Of a stretch of DNA of 64,000 nt, positions 54,293 to 62,831 are shown piece by piece. The DNA is from DASTFY01 sp963769115. GTDB taxonomy: Bacteria; Actinomycetota; Acidimicrobiia; Acidimicrobiales; Ilumatobacteraceae. The DNA lies in the NCBI GenBank assembly GCA_963769115.1, contig CAVYKN010000016.1, forward strand, positions 80,443-144,442, read 5' to 3'. A model generated the notes under the pieces. That model was given only the letters and a program-made list of their open reading frames with translations, was not told the origin of the DNA and ran no database searches. Numbering within the stretch: position 1 is the first letter of the stretch; each line of letters starts with the position of its first letter. The translations under genes were made by a program, and so were the position numbers.

Positions 54293-55009
54293 TCACACGG
54301 GGAGTTGGATCCGGCCTGATGCGAACACGTTGTCCAGCCGTCGCATCGCCGTCTGCAGGTGCTCTCGCATCGCCTCGGCCGCAGCGTCCGGGTCCCGCCT
54401 GCCGATCGCCCTGGCGATCGCCACGTGCTCGGGCTTCGTGGCCGCCGCCTGACCGGCGTGGTGGTACAGGCGATACATGTGGAGGTGGCTGCGGAGGCGG
54501 GCGAGGGACTCCCGGAGCCACCGGTTGCCCCCGAGCTCGGCGATGCGGTCGTGGAAGGTCGCGTCGTACACCATGTCGAGCCGGTTGGCCGTCGCGTCGT
54601 GGTCGCCGGCCCCGCCGCTGCCCGCGAAGGCGCGGAGCGCCGCAGCCTCGCGGGCCGTCACCCGCCGAGCAGCGGCGGCAGCCGCCGCGGGCTCGATGAG
54701 CAGGCGGAAGTCCATCAACGCCCGCAGATCCTCGAGGCTCGTCAGCGGCGTGACGGTGTAGCCGCGTCGCGGCTCCTTGACGACGAGCCCCTCGGCTTCC
54801 ATGCGGACCAACGCTTCCCGAACCGGCGTCGGTGACACTCCGAGCGCGCGGGCCAGCGCGTCGATGTTCAGTCGGGCGCTGGCGTCGAGGTCGTGGTTCA
54901 TCAGCATGTCGACGAGCACGTCGTGCACGTCGTCGACGAGCGGAGGGCGGTCGTTGAGGAGGCGCTCGGCCGGCGTCGAGCGCACCACCTCGAGTTCGAT
55001 GTTCGTCAC
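54293..55009 (-). CDS. GntR/FadR-type (FCD) regulator of the sugar-acid operon
   Basis: 238 residues. The winged helix NIDALARALGVSPTPVREAL with MEAEGLVVKEPRRGYTV precedes an FCD ligand domain whose metal-binding Asp and His residues lie in YDATFHDRIAELGGN and HLHMYRLYHH, with a final EHVAIARAI and MREHL. FCD regulators of this kind often sense hexuronates or aldonates. Divergent from the ABC-transport operon, with a palindrome in the shared promoter region. Confidence 0.92.
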   Translation of the reverse strand: MTNIELEVVRSTPAERLLNDRPPLVDDVHDVLVDMLMNHDLDASARLNIDALARALGVSPTPVREALVRMEAEGLVVKEPRRGYTVTPLTSLEDLRALMDFRLLIEPAAAAAAARRVTAREAAALRAFAGSGGAGDHDATANRLDMVYDATFHDRIAELGGNRWLRESLARLRSHLHMYRLYHHAGQAAATKPEHVAIARAIGRRDPDAAAEAMREHLQTAMRRLDNVFASGRIQLPV

Positions 55010-55068
55010 GGGTCTCCCGGTCCTGGTCCTTGCGGATGGAACTCTACCACCGGATCCACTTGCCTATG

Positions 55069-55078
55069 TCCTATAGGA
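55069..55078. promoter_or_regulatory. GntR operator candidate
   Basis: TCCTATAGGA (55069-55078) is a perfect 10-bp palindrome in the locally AT-rich patch between the divergent GntR and permease genes. The flanks TATG on the left and GCATA on the right add loose outer symmetry over about 23 bp (55065-55087). Confidence 0.6.
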
Positions 55079-55139
55079 AATGGCATATTGTTCTGAGCGT
55101 CTTGGGACGCCGATCGCGAGCTCCGGCTGGGGAGGACGA

Positions 55140-56243
55140 GTGACGCAACAAGGCAGTGCAACGGCGGTCGCTGCTCCGCATGAGGGGACGGCGGGCTCGG
55201 ACACTCCCCCGACTGCTCCGAAAGCCTCCGCCGCGCATCGAGGCCTGACGGTGGCCCTGGCGGCGATGCGGCTCGGGCCCGTCATGATCCTCGTGCTGCT
55301 GGTCGTCGTGCTCAGCCTGCTGTCGGACGTCTTCCTCTCGTTCGAGAACGTCGGGAACGTGCTCAAGCAGTCCGCGGTGATCTGCATCCTGGCCCTCGGC
55401 CAGCTCCTCGTCATCGTCACCCGCGGGATCGACCTGTCCGTTGGTGCGAACCTCTCGCTGAGTGCCGTGGTGGGCGCGATCGTGTGGCGGGACCACGGAT
55501 CGGCCACCCTGGCCGTCCTCGCCGCACTGGTGACGGGCTCCGTCGTCGGCGTGATCAACGGCGTCATCTACGTCAAGGGCCGCCTACCGCACCCGTTCAT
55601 CCCGACTCTGGCGATGCTCTCCGCGGCCAGCGGCCTCGCACTGCTCCTTTCGCACAACGAGACCATCCAGGGAGCGCCGCCGATCGTGAACACCATCGGC
55701 ACAGGGCGCATCTCCTGGATCCCCGGGGGAGGCGAGATCGGATGGTTCCCGGTCGCGACCCTGGTCGTCCTCGCGGTCGCGCTGCTCGTCACGCTCGTGA
55801 CGAGGGGTCTGGTGTGGGGTCGCTGGATCTACGCCGTCGGAGGCAGCCCCGAGGCGGCAGTCCGTACCGGCATCCCGGTCGGGTCCGTGCTCATCTCGGT
55901 CTACGTCGTGTGCGGCTTGCTGGCCGGCGTCGCCGCGCTCTTGATGATGGGCAAGGGCAACGCCGGATCACCGACCTCGGGCGCCTTGGCCGAGCTCGAC
56001 GCGATCGCGGCGGTGATCATCGGGGGAGCCAGCTTCCTCGGGGGGCGCGGCACCGTCATCAACGCGATCACTGGTGCCCTCGTGATCGCGGTGATGCGCA
56101 ACGGTCTGAACCTGCTCGGCATCGAGCCGAGCTGGCAATACATGGCAACTGGCGCCGTCATCGTGATCGCCGTCGAGCTCGACGTCGTGCGGGGACGGCT
56201 CGAGAGCCGGTTCCGCAGTCTGCAAGCGGTGAGCGGCCCGTGA
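55140..56243 (+). CDS. Ribose-type sugar ABC transporter permease
   Basis: 367 residues with eight to ten membrane segments of the RbsC/XylH family. ILALGQLLVIVTRGIDLSVG, YAVGGSPEAAVRTGIPV and ELDAIAAVIIGGASFLGGRG are diagnostic. GTG at 55140 has GGGGAGGACG upstream, better than earlier possible starts. It forms the pore with the ATPase and binding protein that follow; the stop overlaps the ATPase start (GTGA). Confidence 0.93.
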   Translation: MTQQGSATAVAAPHEGTAGSDTPPTAPKASAAHRGLTVALAAMRLGPVMILVLLVVVLSLLSDVFLSFENVGNVLKQSAVICILALGQLLVIVTRGIDLSVGANLSLSAVVGAIVWRDHGSATLAVLAALVTGSVVGVINGVIYVKGRLPHPFIPTLAMLSAASGLALLLSHNETIQGAPPIVNTIGTGRISWIPGGGEIGWFPVATLVVLAVALLVTLVTRGLVWGRWIYAVGGSPEAAVRTGIPVGSVLISVYVVCGLLAGVAALLMMGKGNAGSPTSGALAELDAIAAVIIGGASFLGGRGTVINAITGALVIAVMRNGLNLLGIEPSWQYMATGAVIVIAVELDVVRGRLESRFRSLQAVSGP

Positions 56244-57013
56244 CCGCGTCGCTGTCCCCGATGCTCCAGGTACGGGACGCCTGCAAGCGGTTCGACGCCG
56301 TCGTCGCGCTCGACAGCGTCACCATCGACGTCGGCGCGGGCGAGGTGCTCGCGCTGCTCGGCGACAACGGCGCTGGCAAGTCGACGCTCATCAAGGCCAT
56401 CAGCGGCGTACACCGGCTCGATGCCGGGAGCATCACCTTGGACGGTGTCGACATCACGTCGGCCAACGCCACCGCGGCGCGGGCCCACGGGATCGAGACC
56501 GTGTACCAGGACCTCGCGCTCTTCGACAACCTGCCGCCGGCAGCCAACTTCTTCGCCGGCCGCGAGCTGGCCGGTCCGGCTTGGCTGCCGCGAGGCCTGC
56601 GTGTAATGCGGCGGCGGACGATGTCCGACCGCACGCGTGACTTGCTCGACCGTCTGCAGGTCAACCTGCCGGACCTCGAAGCGCAGGTGGCGCTCATGTC
56701 GGGAGGCCAGCGTCAGGCGGTCGCGGTCGCGCGTGCGGTCGCGTTCTCTTCCAAGCTCGTCATCCTCGATGAGCCCACCGCGGCGCTCGGGCTACGCGAG
56801 TCGGCACGGGTGCTCGACCTCGTGCGCCACCTGAAGGACGACGGCGTGGCCGTCATCCTCATCTCTCACAGCATGGACCACGTCATGGCCGTGGCGGACC
56901 GGGCGGTGGTCATGCGGCGCGGTCGCACCGTCGGTGAGACCGCGCCGACAGAGGACAACCACGCCCAGATCGTGGCCTGGATCGTCGGGGCCACCGGAGC
57001 CCGGGCCGTGTGA
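56240..57013 (+). CDS. Ribose-type sugar ABC transporter ATPase (single domain)
   Basis: 257 residues: one nucleotide-binding domain, not the double domain of RbsA. Walker A LLGDNGAGKSTLIKAISG, signature MSGGQRQAVAVARAVAF, Walker B LVILDEPTAAL and the H-loop ISHSMDHV are intact. The GDNGAGKST form is typical of carbohydrate-uptake class 2. It energises import through the adjacent permease. Confidence 0.94.
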   Translation: MTASLSPMLQVRDACKRFDAVVALDSVTIDVGAGEVLALLGDNGAGKSTLIKAISGVHRLDAGSITLDGVDITSANATAARAHGIETVYQDLALFDNLPPAANFFAGRELAGPAWLPRGLRVMRRRTMSDRTRDLLDRLQVNLPDLEAQVALMSGGQRQAVAVARAVAFSSKLVILDEPTAALGLRESARVLDLVRHLKDDGVAVILISHSMDHVMAVADRAVVMRRGRTVGETAPTEDNHAQIVAWIVGATGARAV

Positions 57014-57078
57014 CCGCGCAGGGCATCGATCTCACGAACAGGCAGACCCACCAACGCAGACGAAAAAGGAGTGCTTTC

Positions 57079-58092
57079 ATGAGGTCCAAGCAGATCCTCG
57101 CCATCGGCGTGGGGGCCCTCGGTCTTCTCGCGGTCAGTTGCGGCAGCAGCGGTGACGACTCCGGGTCCGGCACGACTGAGGCGGCCTCGGCGACCACGGC
57201 TGCAGCCGACACCACCGCCGCGTCAGCCGGAGACTCCGGCGAGGCCGTGAAGGTGGCCTTCATCACCAAGTTCCCGGTCGCCTTCTTCACGGCCATGGAT
57301 GACGCCGCCAAGGCGTGGGCCGAGGAGAACCCGGGGGTCGACATCTCCTACTTCTCCTGCAAGACGCCGGCCGACGTGGCCTGTCAGACAGCTCAGATCG
57401 AGGACGCGGTCGCCCAGGACTTCCAGGCGATCGTGGTCACACCGATGGGCCCAGAGGTCATCCCCGCCCTGGATGCCGCAGCGGACAAGGGCGTGAAGGT
57501 CGTCCTGGTCGACAACAACCTTGACGAGTTCACGAAGAAGACAGCTGTCGCCGCGACCGACAACGTGAAGGGCGGCCAGGCCGCCGGCGAGTACCTGAAG
57601 ACGCAGCTCAAGTCCGGCGACACGATCGGGCTGATGGAGGGTGTCCGAGGAGTGCCGGCGCTGGACGCCAGGATCCAGGGGGTCAAGGACGCCCTCGAGG
57701 GCACCGGTGTCGAGATCATCGTCGGCGGGGCGGAGACCAAGTGCGACTCCGCCCAAGGCGCGACCGTGGCCGAAGACCTCCTGACGCGCGAGCCCAACCT
57801 GACCGCGATCTACTCGGCCTGTGATGATCCCGCCATCGCTGCGGCCAAGGTGGCCAAGGACAAGGGCAAGACTGTTCTCGTCATGGGCTATGACGGCCTG
57901 CCCGACGCCGCGAAGGCGATCATCGCGGGCGATATGAACGCCACGATCGCGCAGTTCCCCGGCCGCATGGCCACTCTCGGGGTCGAAGCCGCGGTCAATG
58001 CCGTGAACGGGGAGACGGTCGAACCGTTCATCGACACCGGCACCGAGCTGGTCACCGCCGACAACGCCTCGGAGTTCGTCCAGTTCCAGTAG
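57079..58092 (+). CDS. Ribose-type sugar-binding lipoprotein
   Basis: 337 residues. Lipobox LLAVSCGSSGDD after a hydrophobic signal, an Ala/Thr/Ser linker, then a periplasmic-binding type-1 domain (KVAFITKFPVAFFTAMDDAA, DFQAIVVTPMGPEVIPALDA, AIYSACDDPAIAAAKVAKDK, VLVMGYDGLPDAAKAI). AAAAAGGA precedes the ATG. The ligand is inferred from the operon to be a sugar acid or lactone. An 8-bp-stem hairpin follows the stop. Confidence 0.92.
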   Translation: MRSKQILAIGVGALGLLAVSCGSSGDDSGSGTTEAASATTAAADTTAASAGDSGEAVKVAFITKFPVAFFTAMDDAAKAWAEENPGVDISYFSCKTPADVACQTAQIEDAVAQDFQAIVVTPMGPEVIPALDAAADKGVKVVLVDNNLDEFTKKTAVAATDNVKGGQAAGEYLKTQLKSGDTIGLMEGVRGVPALDARIQGVKDALEGTGVEIIVGGAETKCDSAQGATVAEDLLTREPNLTAIYSACDDPAIAAAKVAKDKGKTVLVMGYDGLPDAAKAIIAGDMNATIAQFPGRMATLGVEAAVNAVNGETVEPFIDTGTELVTADNASEFVQFQ

Positions 58093-58102
58093 GGCCGCCG
58101 AC

Positions 58103-58136
58103 GGGTTGCGACGGTCCTCAGCGGCCGCCGCAACCC
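58103..58136 (+). promoter_or_regulatory. Hairpin after the binding-protein gene
   Basis: GGGTTGCG (58103-58110) and CGCAACCC (58129-58136) pair perfectly around an 18-base loop that itself contains short complementary runs. It begins 10 bp after the stop codon and precedes the catabolic genes of the same operon, so it is more likely a partial terminator or message stabiliser than a full stop. Confidence 0.6.
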
Positions 58137-58173
58137 CTCGCGGTCGCCCACCGACGACGCCACAGGAGGCGCG

Positions 58174-59200
58174 ATGCAGGCGGCAGTGCTGGAGAGCCCG
58201 GGGAGCATGCTCCTCGTCGACCATGCCGACCCCGCCGATCCCGGACCCGGCGAGGTGCTCGTCGCAGTGCGCCGGGTCGGGATCTGCGGAACGGACCACC
58301 ACGCCTACAGGGGCATGCAGAACTTCTTCGTGTACCCGCGCGTGCTCGGGCACGAGCTCGCCGTCGAGGTGCTCGCGGTCGGCGCCGGTGAGACGCGGTT
58401 GCGACCGGGCGATCTCTGCGCCGTGCTCCCCTATGTGTCCTGCGGGACCTGCTACGGCTGCCAGCGCGGCCGGGCCAATTGCTGCGATCGCATCGACGTG
58501 ATGGGTGTCACCCGAGACGGCGGTCTGCGGGAGCGCATGGTCGTTCCTGCCTCCCACCTCTTCACCGATCCCGACCTCACCCTGGACCAGCTCGTCCTCG
58601 TAGAGACGCTCGGGGTCGGCTGGCACGCGGTCGCCCGGGCTCAGCCGCAGCCCGATGACAGCGTGCTGGTCCTCGGAGCGGGCCCGATCGGCCTGGCCGT
58701 CGCGCAAGCTGCACGTGCCAAGGTGGACCTCTTGGTCGTCGCCGACGTCTCGGCCGAGCGGGTTGCGTTCGCCGACGCATCCGGCCACGACTCGCTCCTC
58801 GTCGACCGCGAGTTCGAGGAACGATTGCTGGACCACAACCGCGGTGCGCTGCCGTCCATGGTGTTCGACGCGACAGGTAGCCGTGCATCGATGGAGACAC
58901 GCGTTCGCACTGACCGGATCCTGCGGCACCCTCGTGTTCGTGGGCCACACGACGGAGTCGATCCGATTCGAGAACCCTTCCTTCCATGCCCGCGAGCTCG
59001 ACCTCCGTGCATCGCGGAACGCGACCGTCGCTGACTGGACCGAGGTGATCAGCGCCGCGCGGGACGGCACGCTCGACGCCCTCGGTTGGGTCAACCATCG
59101 TACGACGCTCGCAGGCATCGTGGACGAGCTGCCGAGCCTCGCCGCCGACCCCGGCTGGGTGGTGAAGACCGTCGTCGACCTCGATGGTGACTCGACATGA
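58174..59200 (+). CDS. Zinc-dependent alcohol/polyol dehydrogenase (frameshifted)
   Basis: About 342 residues, MDR family. Catalytic-zinc residues in RVGICGTDHHAY and VLGHELAVEV, structural-zinc cysteines in SCGTCYGCQRGRANCC, and the nucleotide motif VLVLGAGPIGLAVAQAA are present. One extra base near 58898 shifts the frame before LTGSCGTLVFVGHTTESI. In this operon oxidation of an aldonate (for example L-galactonate to D-tagaturonate, as LgoD-type enzymes do) is likely. The stop overlaps the next start (ATGA). Confidence 0.87.
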
Positions 59201-59502
59201 GTGACCGAGTCGCTCCGACGTTGCTCCTGCTCGCCGATGGTGACGATGTGCTCATCGCGGCCGGCGATCTCCTGCCGGGGCCTCAGCTGACCTCGTCCGG
59301 TGAGGAGATCCTCGTCACGGAGCCCGTCCCACTCGGCCACAAGGTGGCCGCGCGGACGATCGCGGCCGGAGCGGCCGTCGTTCGGTGTGGCGTGCCGATC
59401 GGTTCGGCCACCACGGACATCGAGCGGGGCGCGTGGGTGCACACCCACAATCTGAGGAGCGACTACCTGGCGACCTTCGCGCACCGCGGTGGTCAGCGGT
59501 GA
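59197..59502 (+). CDS. UxaA-type altronate hydrolyase, small SAF-domain subunit
   Basis: 101 residues. A SAF domain with DDVLIAAGDLLPG, EPVPLGHKVAARTIAAGAAV and IGSATTDIERGAWVHTHNLR corresponds to the N-terminal domain of UxaA, here a separate protein. The conserved GHKVA and HTHN segments contribute to the metal/substrate site. It works with the large subunit, whose GTG overlaps this stop. Confidence 0.9.
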   Translation: MSDRVAPTLLLLADGDDVLIAAGDLLPGPQLTSSGEEILVTEPVPLGHKVAARTIAAGAAVVRCGVPIGSATTDIERGAWVHTHNLRSDYLATFAHRGGQR

Positions 59503-60707
59503 CCCGCCCGGCCGAACCGATCATCGGCTACCTACGGGGTGACGGCAGGGCCGGCATCCGAGACACCATCGCGGTCGTCTACCTCGTGGAGTGCGCTCGC
59601 ACCGTCGCGGAGGCGATCGCGGCTGGCGTGGAGGACGTCCACGTCATCGGCTTCGGCGGCTGCTACCCGAACAGCTACGCGCAGCGAATGCTGGAGGAGT
59701 TGTGCACCCATCCGAACGTGGGCGCCGCAGTTCTCGTGTCACTCGGATGTGAGGGCTTCGACCGGGAGGAGCTCGCCGAGCTGATCGAGGCGTCCGGACG
59801 ACCGGTCACGACCCTCGTGATCCAAGACCTCGGCGGCACCCGGGCGACGATCACACGAGGCAGGGACTGGATCCAGGACGTCCGCGCCAGCGCGCCGAGG
59901 ACGCGCCGAGTCCCCATTGAACTGTCAGACCTCGTCGTGGGGACCATCTGCGGTGGGTCAGATGGCACGAGCGGCATCACAGCGAACCCTGTGGTCGGCC
60001 GGGTGTTCGACACACTCGTCGCCGCGGGCGGCACGGCCGTCTTCGAGGAGACGGGCGAGCTGATCGGCTGTGAGCACCACATGGCCACCCGTGCCGTCTC
60101 CGAAGCGCTCGGGCAGGAGATCGAGGCCCGCGTCGCGAAGGCCGCCGAGTACTACACCGCCATGGGCCACGGCAGCTTCTCGCCGGGCAACGCCGAGGGC
60201 GGGCTCACCACCCTCGAGGAGAAGGCCCTCGGCGCCTACTCGAAGTCGGGCAGCGGACCGATCCACGGGGTGGTCACACCAGGCCAGCGCATCCCCGGCC
60301 CGGGCCTCTACCTGCTCGACGTCGTGCCGGAAGGCCCTCCCCGCTGGGGCTTCCCGAACATCAATGACAACGCCGAGATCGCCGAGCTGATCGCGTGCGG
60401 TGCACACGTAGTCCTGTTCACGACGGGACGCGGGTCCGTCGTTGGTTCGGCGGTGTCGCCGGTGATCAAGATCTGCGCAAACCCCGACACGTACCGGCGG
60501 ATGCGCGACGACATGGACCTCGACGCCGGGCGCATCCTCGAAGGTCGCGCCACCATCGCCGAGGTCGCCGACGAACTGATCGACGCGATCCACCGGACGG
60601 CGGCGGGACGTCCAACGGCCAGCGAGCGCCTCGGGCACCGTGAGTTCGTACTCACCTACAAGACGAGCGAGCCGACCGGACCCTCCTGCCTCCCGACGGC
60701 TCGATGA
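59499..60707 (+). CDS. UxaA-type altronate hydrolyase, large subunit
   Basis: 402 residues of the D-altronate/galactarate dehydratase C-terminal family. GYLRGDGRAGIRDTIAVVY, TICGGSDGTSGITANPVVGR, ETGELIGCEHHMATRA and TTGRGSVVGSAVSPVIKICA are the conserved blocks; the Cys and His residues bind catalytic iron. With the SAF subunit it dehydrates an aldonate such as D-altronate to 2-keto-3-deoxygluconate. The members that follow use exactly that product, which supports the assignment over sulfolactate lyase. Confidence 0.9.
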   Translation: MTRPAEPIIGYLRGDGRAGIRDTIAVVYLVECARTVAEAIAAGVEDVHVIGFGGCYPNSYAQRMLEELCTHPNVGAAVLVSLGCEGFDREELAELIEASGRPVTTLVIQDLGGTRATITRGRDWIQDVRASAPRTRRVPIELSDLVVGTICGGSDGTSGITANPVVGRVFDTLVAAGGTAVFEETGELIGCEHHMATRAVSEALGQEIEARVAKAAEYYTAMGHGSFSPGNAEGGLTTLEEKALGAYSKSGSGPIHGVVTPGQRIPGPGLYLLDVVPEGPPRWGFPNINDNAEIAELIACGAHVVLFTTGRGSVVGSAVSPVIKICANPDTYRRMRDDMDLDAGRILEGRATIAEVADELIDAIHRTAAGRPTASERLGHREFVLTYKTSEPTGPSCLPTAR

Positions 60708-62196
60708 CACCTCGAACACCATTCGCCGCCTATGACCGCAGGGCGCTCCGGCCGACCGTCGTGCACATCGGGCCCGGCGTCTTCCACCGCGCCCACCAAG
60801 CGGTGTACGCCGACACCGTGCTTCGCACGGGTTCACCCACGGGCGCGGTGCACGGCATCTCCTTGCGGTCGGCCGCGGTCCGGGACTCGCTCGCGCCTCA
60901 GGGCTTCGTCTACCACGTCATCGAGCGGGCCGGCGACGGCGACGACGTCCATGAGGTCGTCCGACCCGTCGGTGCACTCCTCGGCGTGGACGTCGCCGCC
61001 CAGAGCACACAGACGGCGGTGACCCGATTGGCCGACGAGGCCGTCACGGTCGTGACGGTCACGGTCACGGAGCACGGTTACTGCAGCGTCGGCCCCGGCG
61101 GCGCACTCGACCTCGACCGCCCGGAGATCGTGCCACGACCTGCAGGCGCCCCACTCCCCCCGTTCGCTGCCAGGCCTCCTCCTCGAGGCGCTCGCTCGTC
61201 GACGCGCCAGCGGCATCGAACCGTTCACGGTCGCGTCCTGCGACAACCTGCCGTCGAACGGTCCCGCCACGGCCCGCGTGGTGCGCGAGCTCGCCGAGTG
61301 CCGCGACTCCGCCCTCGCCGACATGGGTCGACGGCAACGTGGCCTTCCCCTCGTCGATGGTCGACCGGATGGTTCCGGCGACGACATCGGATGACCGCGA
61401 ACACCTGCGGAGCAAGGGCCTCGTCGACGCCTGGCCGGTCGTGACGGAGCCCTTCACACAATGGGTGCTGGAGGACACCTTCCCGGCGGGCCGGCCGCCC
61501 TGGGAACGGGCAGGGGTCGAGCTGGTCGGCGATGTCGCCGTCCAAGAGCAGGCCAAGCTGCGGATCCTGAACGCGGCGCACTCAGCGCTCGCCTACTGGG
61601 GTCTGCTCACCGGCCACGACTCGGTGGCCGAGGCGGTCGCTGACCCGGTCCTGCTCGACGCGACGCGACAGCTGCTCTCGGATGAAGTGCTCCCGACGCT
61701 CGATCCCCCACCCGGCTGGGACCTCGCCGTGTACGCCGAGCAGGTCTTGGCGCGCTTCGGCAACCGGGCCCTTGGTTACACGACGGCCAAGATCGCCGGA
61801 GACGGCTCCCAGAAGCTCCCCGTGCGGCTGGTGCCGACGGTGCGAGCGCGTCTGGCTGCCGGGGCGCCCACCGTGCGGTGCGCGCAGGTGCTCGCCGCCT
61901 GGGTCACCTGCATGGTGGGCCCGCGGTCGGCGTCCTTCGCCATCGACGACGCGGTCCTGGCCCCCCGGAGCTCGTCGCGGCTCGCGGTCGACTGGACCTC
62001 TCCCGAGGGTGCGACTGCCGCCTTGCTGGACCTGCCGGGTTTCCTCGCGGGCCTCGCGCCCGCCGAGAGCGCCTTCCGCGTCGAAGTCCTCGAGCTGGTC
62101 CGGCGGTTCTGGAGAGGTGACGTCAGAGCCCTGCTCGGGAGTCCACTCGACGCCTGGTCAGCGCCACGCGCAACGGTTGATGGGAGAGTCCGGTGA
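60704..62196 (+). CDS. Mannitol-dehydrogenase-family uronate reductase, UxaB/UxuB-like (two frameshifts)
   Basis: About 497 residues, long-chain polyol dehydrogenase. The N-terminus VVHIGPGVFHRAHQAVYAD is the NAD-binding region, SCDNLPSNGPATARVV is conserved, and the catalytic Lys-x4-Asn-x2-His is KLRILNAAH. Extra bases at 61133-61134 and 61323 split it into three frames. Enzymes of this family reduce tagaturonate to altronate (UxaB) or fructuronate to mannonate (UxuB). With UxaA and no mannonate dehydratase here, the altronate direction is favoured. ATGA overlap with the large UxaA subunit. Confidence 0.88.
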
Positions 62197-62831
62197 ACAC
62201 GACCAGCACGCTCCTCGGGACCTGGCGGCTCGTCCCGGTCGTCGTCATCGAGTCGGTGACGCTGGTGCCGCCCCTCGCCGACACGCTGGTGCAAGGAGGA
62301 CTTCCGTGCGTCGAGGTGACGCTGCGCACGCCCGACGCGCTGGACGCCGTGCGCTCCTTCGCTAAGCGCACGAACATGCTGGCCGGCGCCGGCAGCGTGC
62401 GGACCGCGCAGCAGGTCGACCAGGCGGTGGATGCCGGTGCCCGCTTCATCGTCAGCCCAGGCTTCAGCGACGGCGTGGTCCACCGGTGCCGCGACCTCGA
62501 CGTGCCCGTCCTGCCCGGTGTCGCCACCGCCACCGAGGTGATGCGCGCACTCGACGCCGACCTCGATGTGGTGAAGGTCTTCCCGGCCTCGGTCTTGGGC
62601 GGGCCAGCCGGCGTCCGGACCCTGGCGGCCCCCTTCCCGAGCATGCGCTTCGTGCCGACCGGTGGCATCGGACCCTCTGAACTGGCGGAGTACCTCCGGA
62701 TCCCCGCGGTCCTCGCCGTCGGAGGAAGCTGGATGGTCGCCCCCGAGCTCCTTCGAAAGGGCCGTTTCGACGAGATCGCCCGCCTGACACGCGACGCCGT
62801 CGCGGTGGCTGCCGAGGTGCAGAGCACATGA
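62193..62831 (+). CDS. eda: KDPG aldolase
   Basis: 212 residues, class I aldolase. LPCVEVTLRTPDAL carries the catalytic Glu, LDVVKVFPASVLGG the Schiff-base Lys, and GAGSVRTAQQVDQAVDAGARFIVSP-like segments and MRFVPTGGIGP complete the phosphate site. It splits 2-keto-3-deoxy-6-phosphogluconate into pyruvate and glyceraldehyde 3-phosphate. GTG at 62193 overlaps the previous stop. Confidence 0.93.
   Translation: MNTTSTLLGTWRLVPVVVIESVTLVPPLADTLVQGGLPCVEVTLRTPDALDAVRSFAKRTNMLAGAGSVRTAQQVDQAVDAGARFIVSPGFSDGVVHRCRDLDVPVLPGVATATEVMRALDADLDVVKVFPASVLGGPAGVRTLAAPFPSMRFVPTGGIGPSELAEYLRIPAVLAVGGSWMVAPELLRKGRFDEIARLTRDAVAVAAEVQST

Noticed and set aside
57223..59484. A 753-codon minus-strand frame
   Set aside because: Antisense to the binding protein, dehydrogenase and SAF genes, which have clear motifs in order; no motif of its own.
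3380..62196. Programmed ribosomal frameshifting as the cause of the many frame changes
   Set aside because: The sites share no slippery heptamer or downstream structure, fall at random points inside domains, and affect unrelated families.
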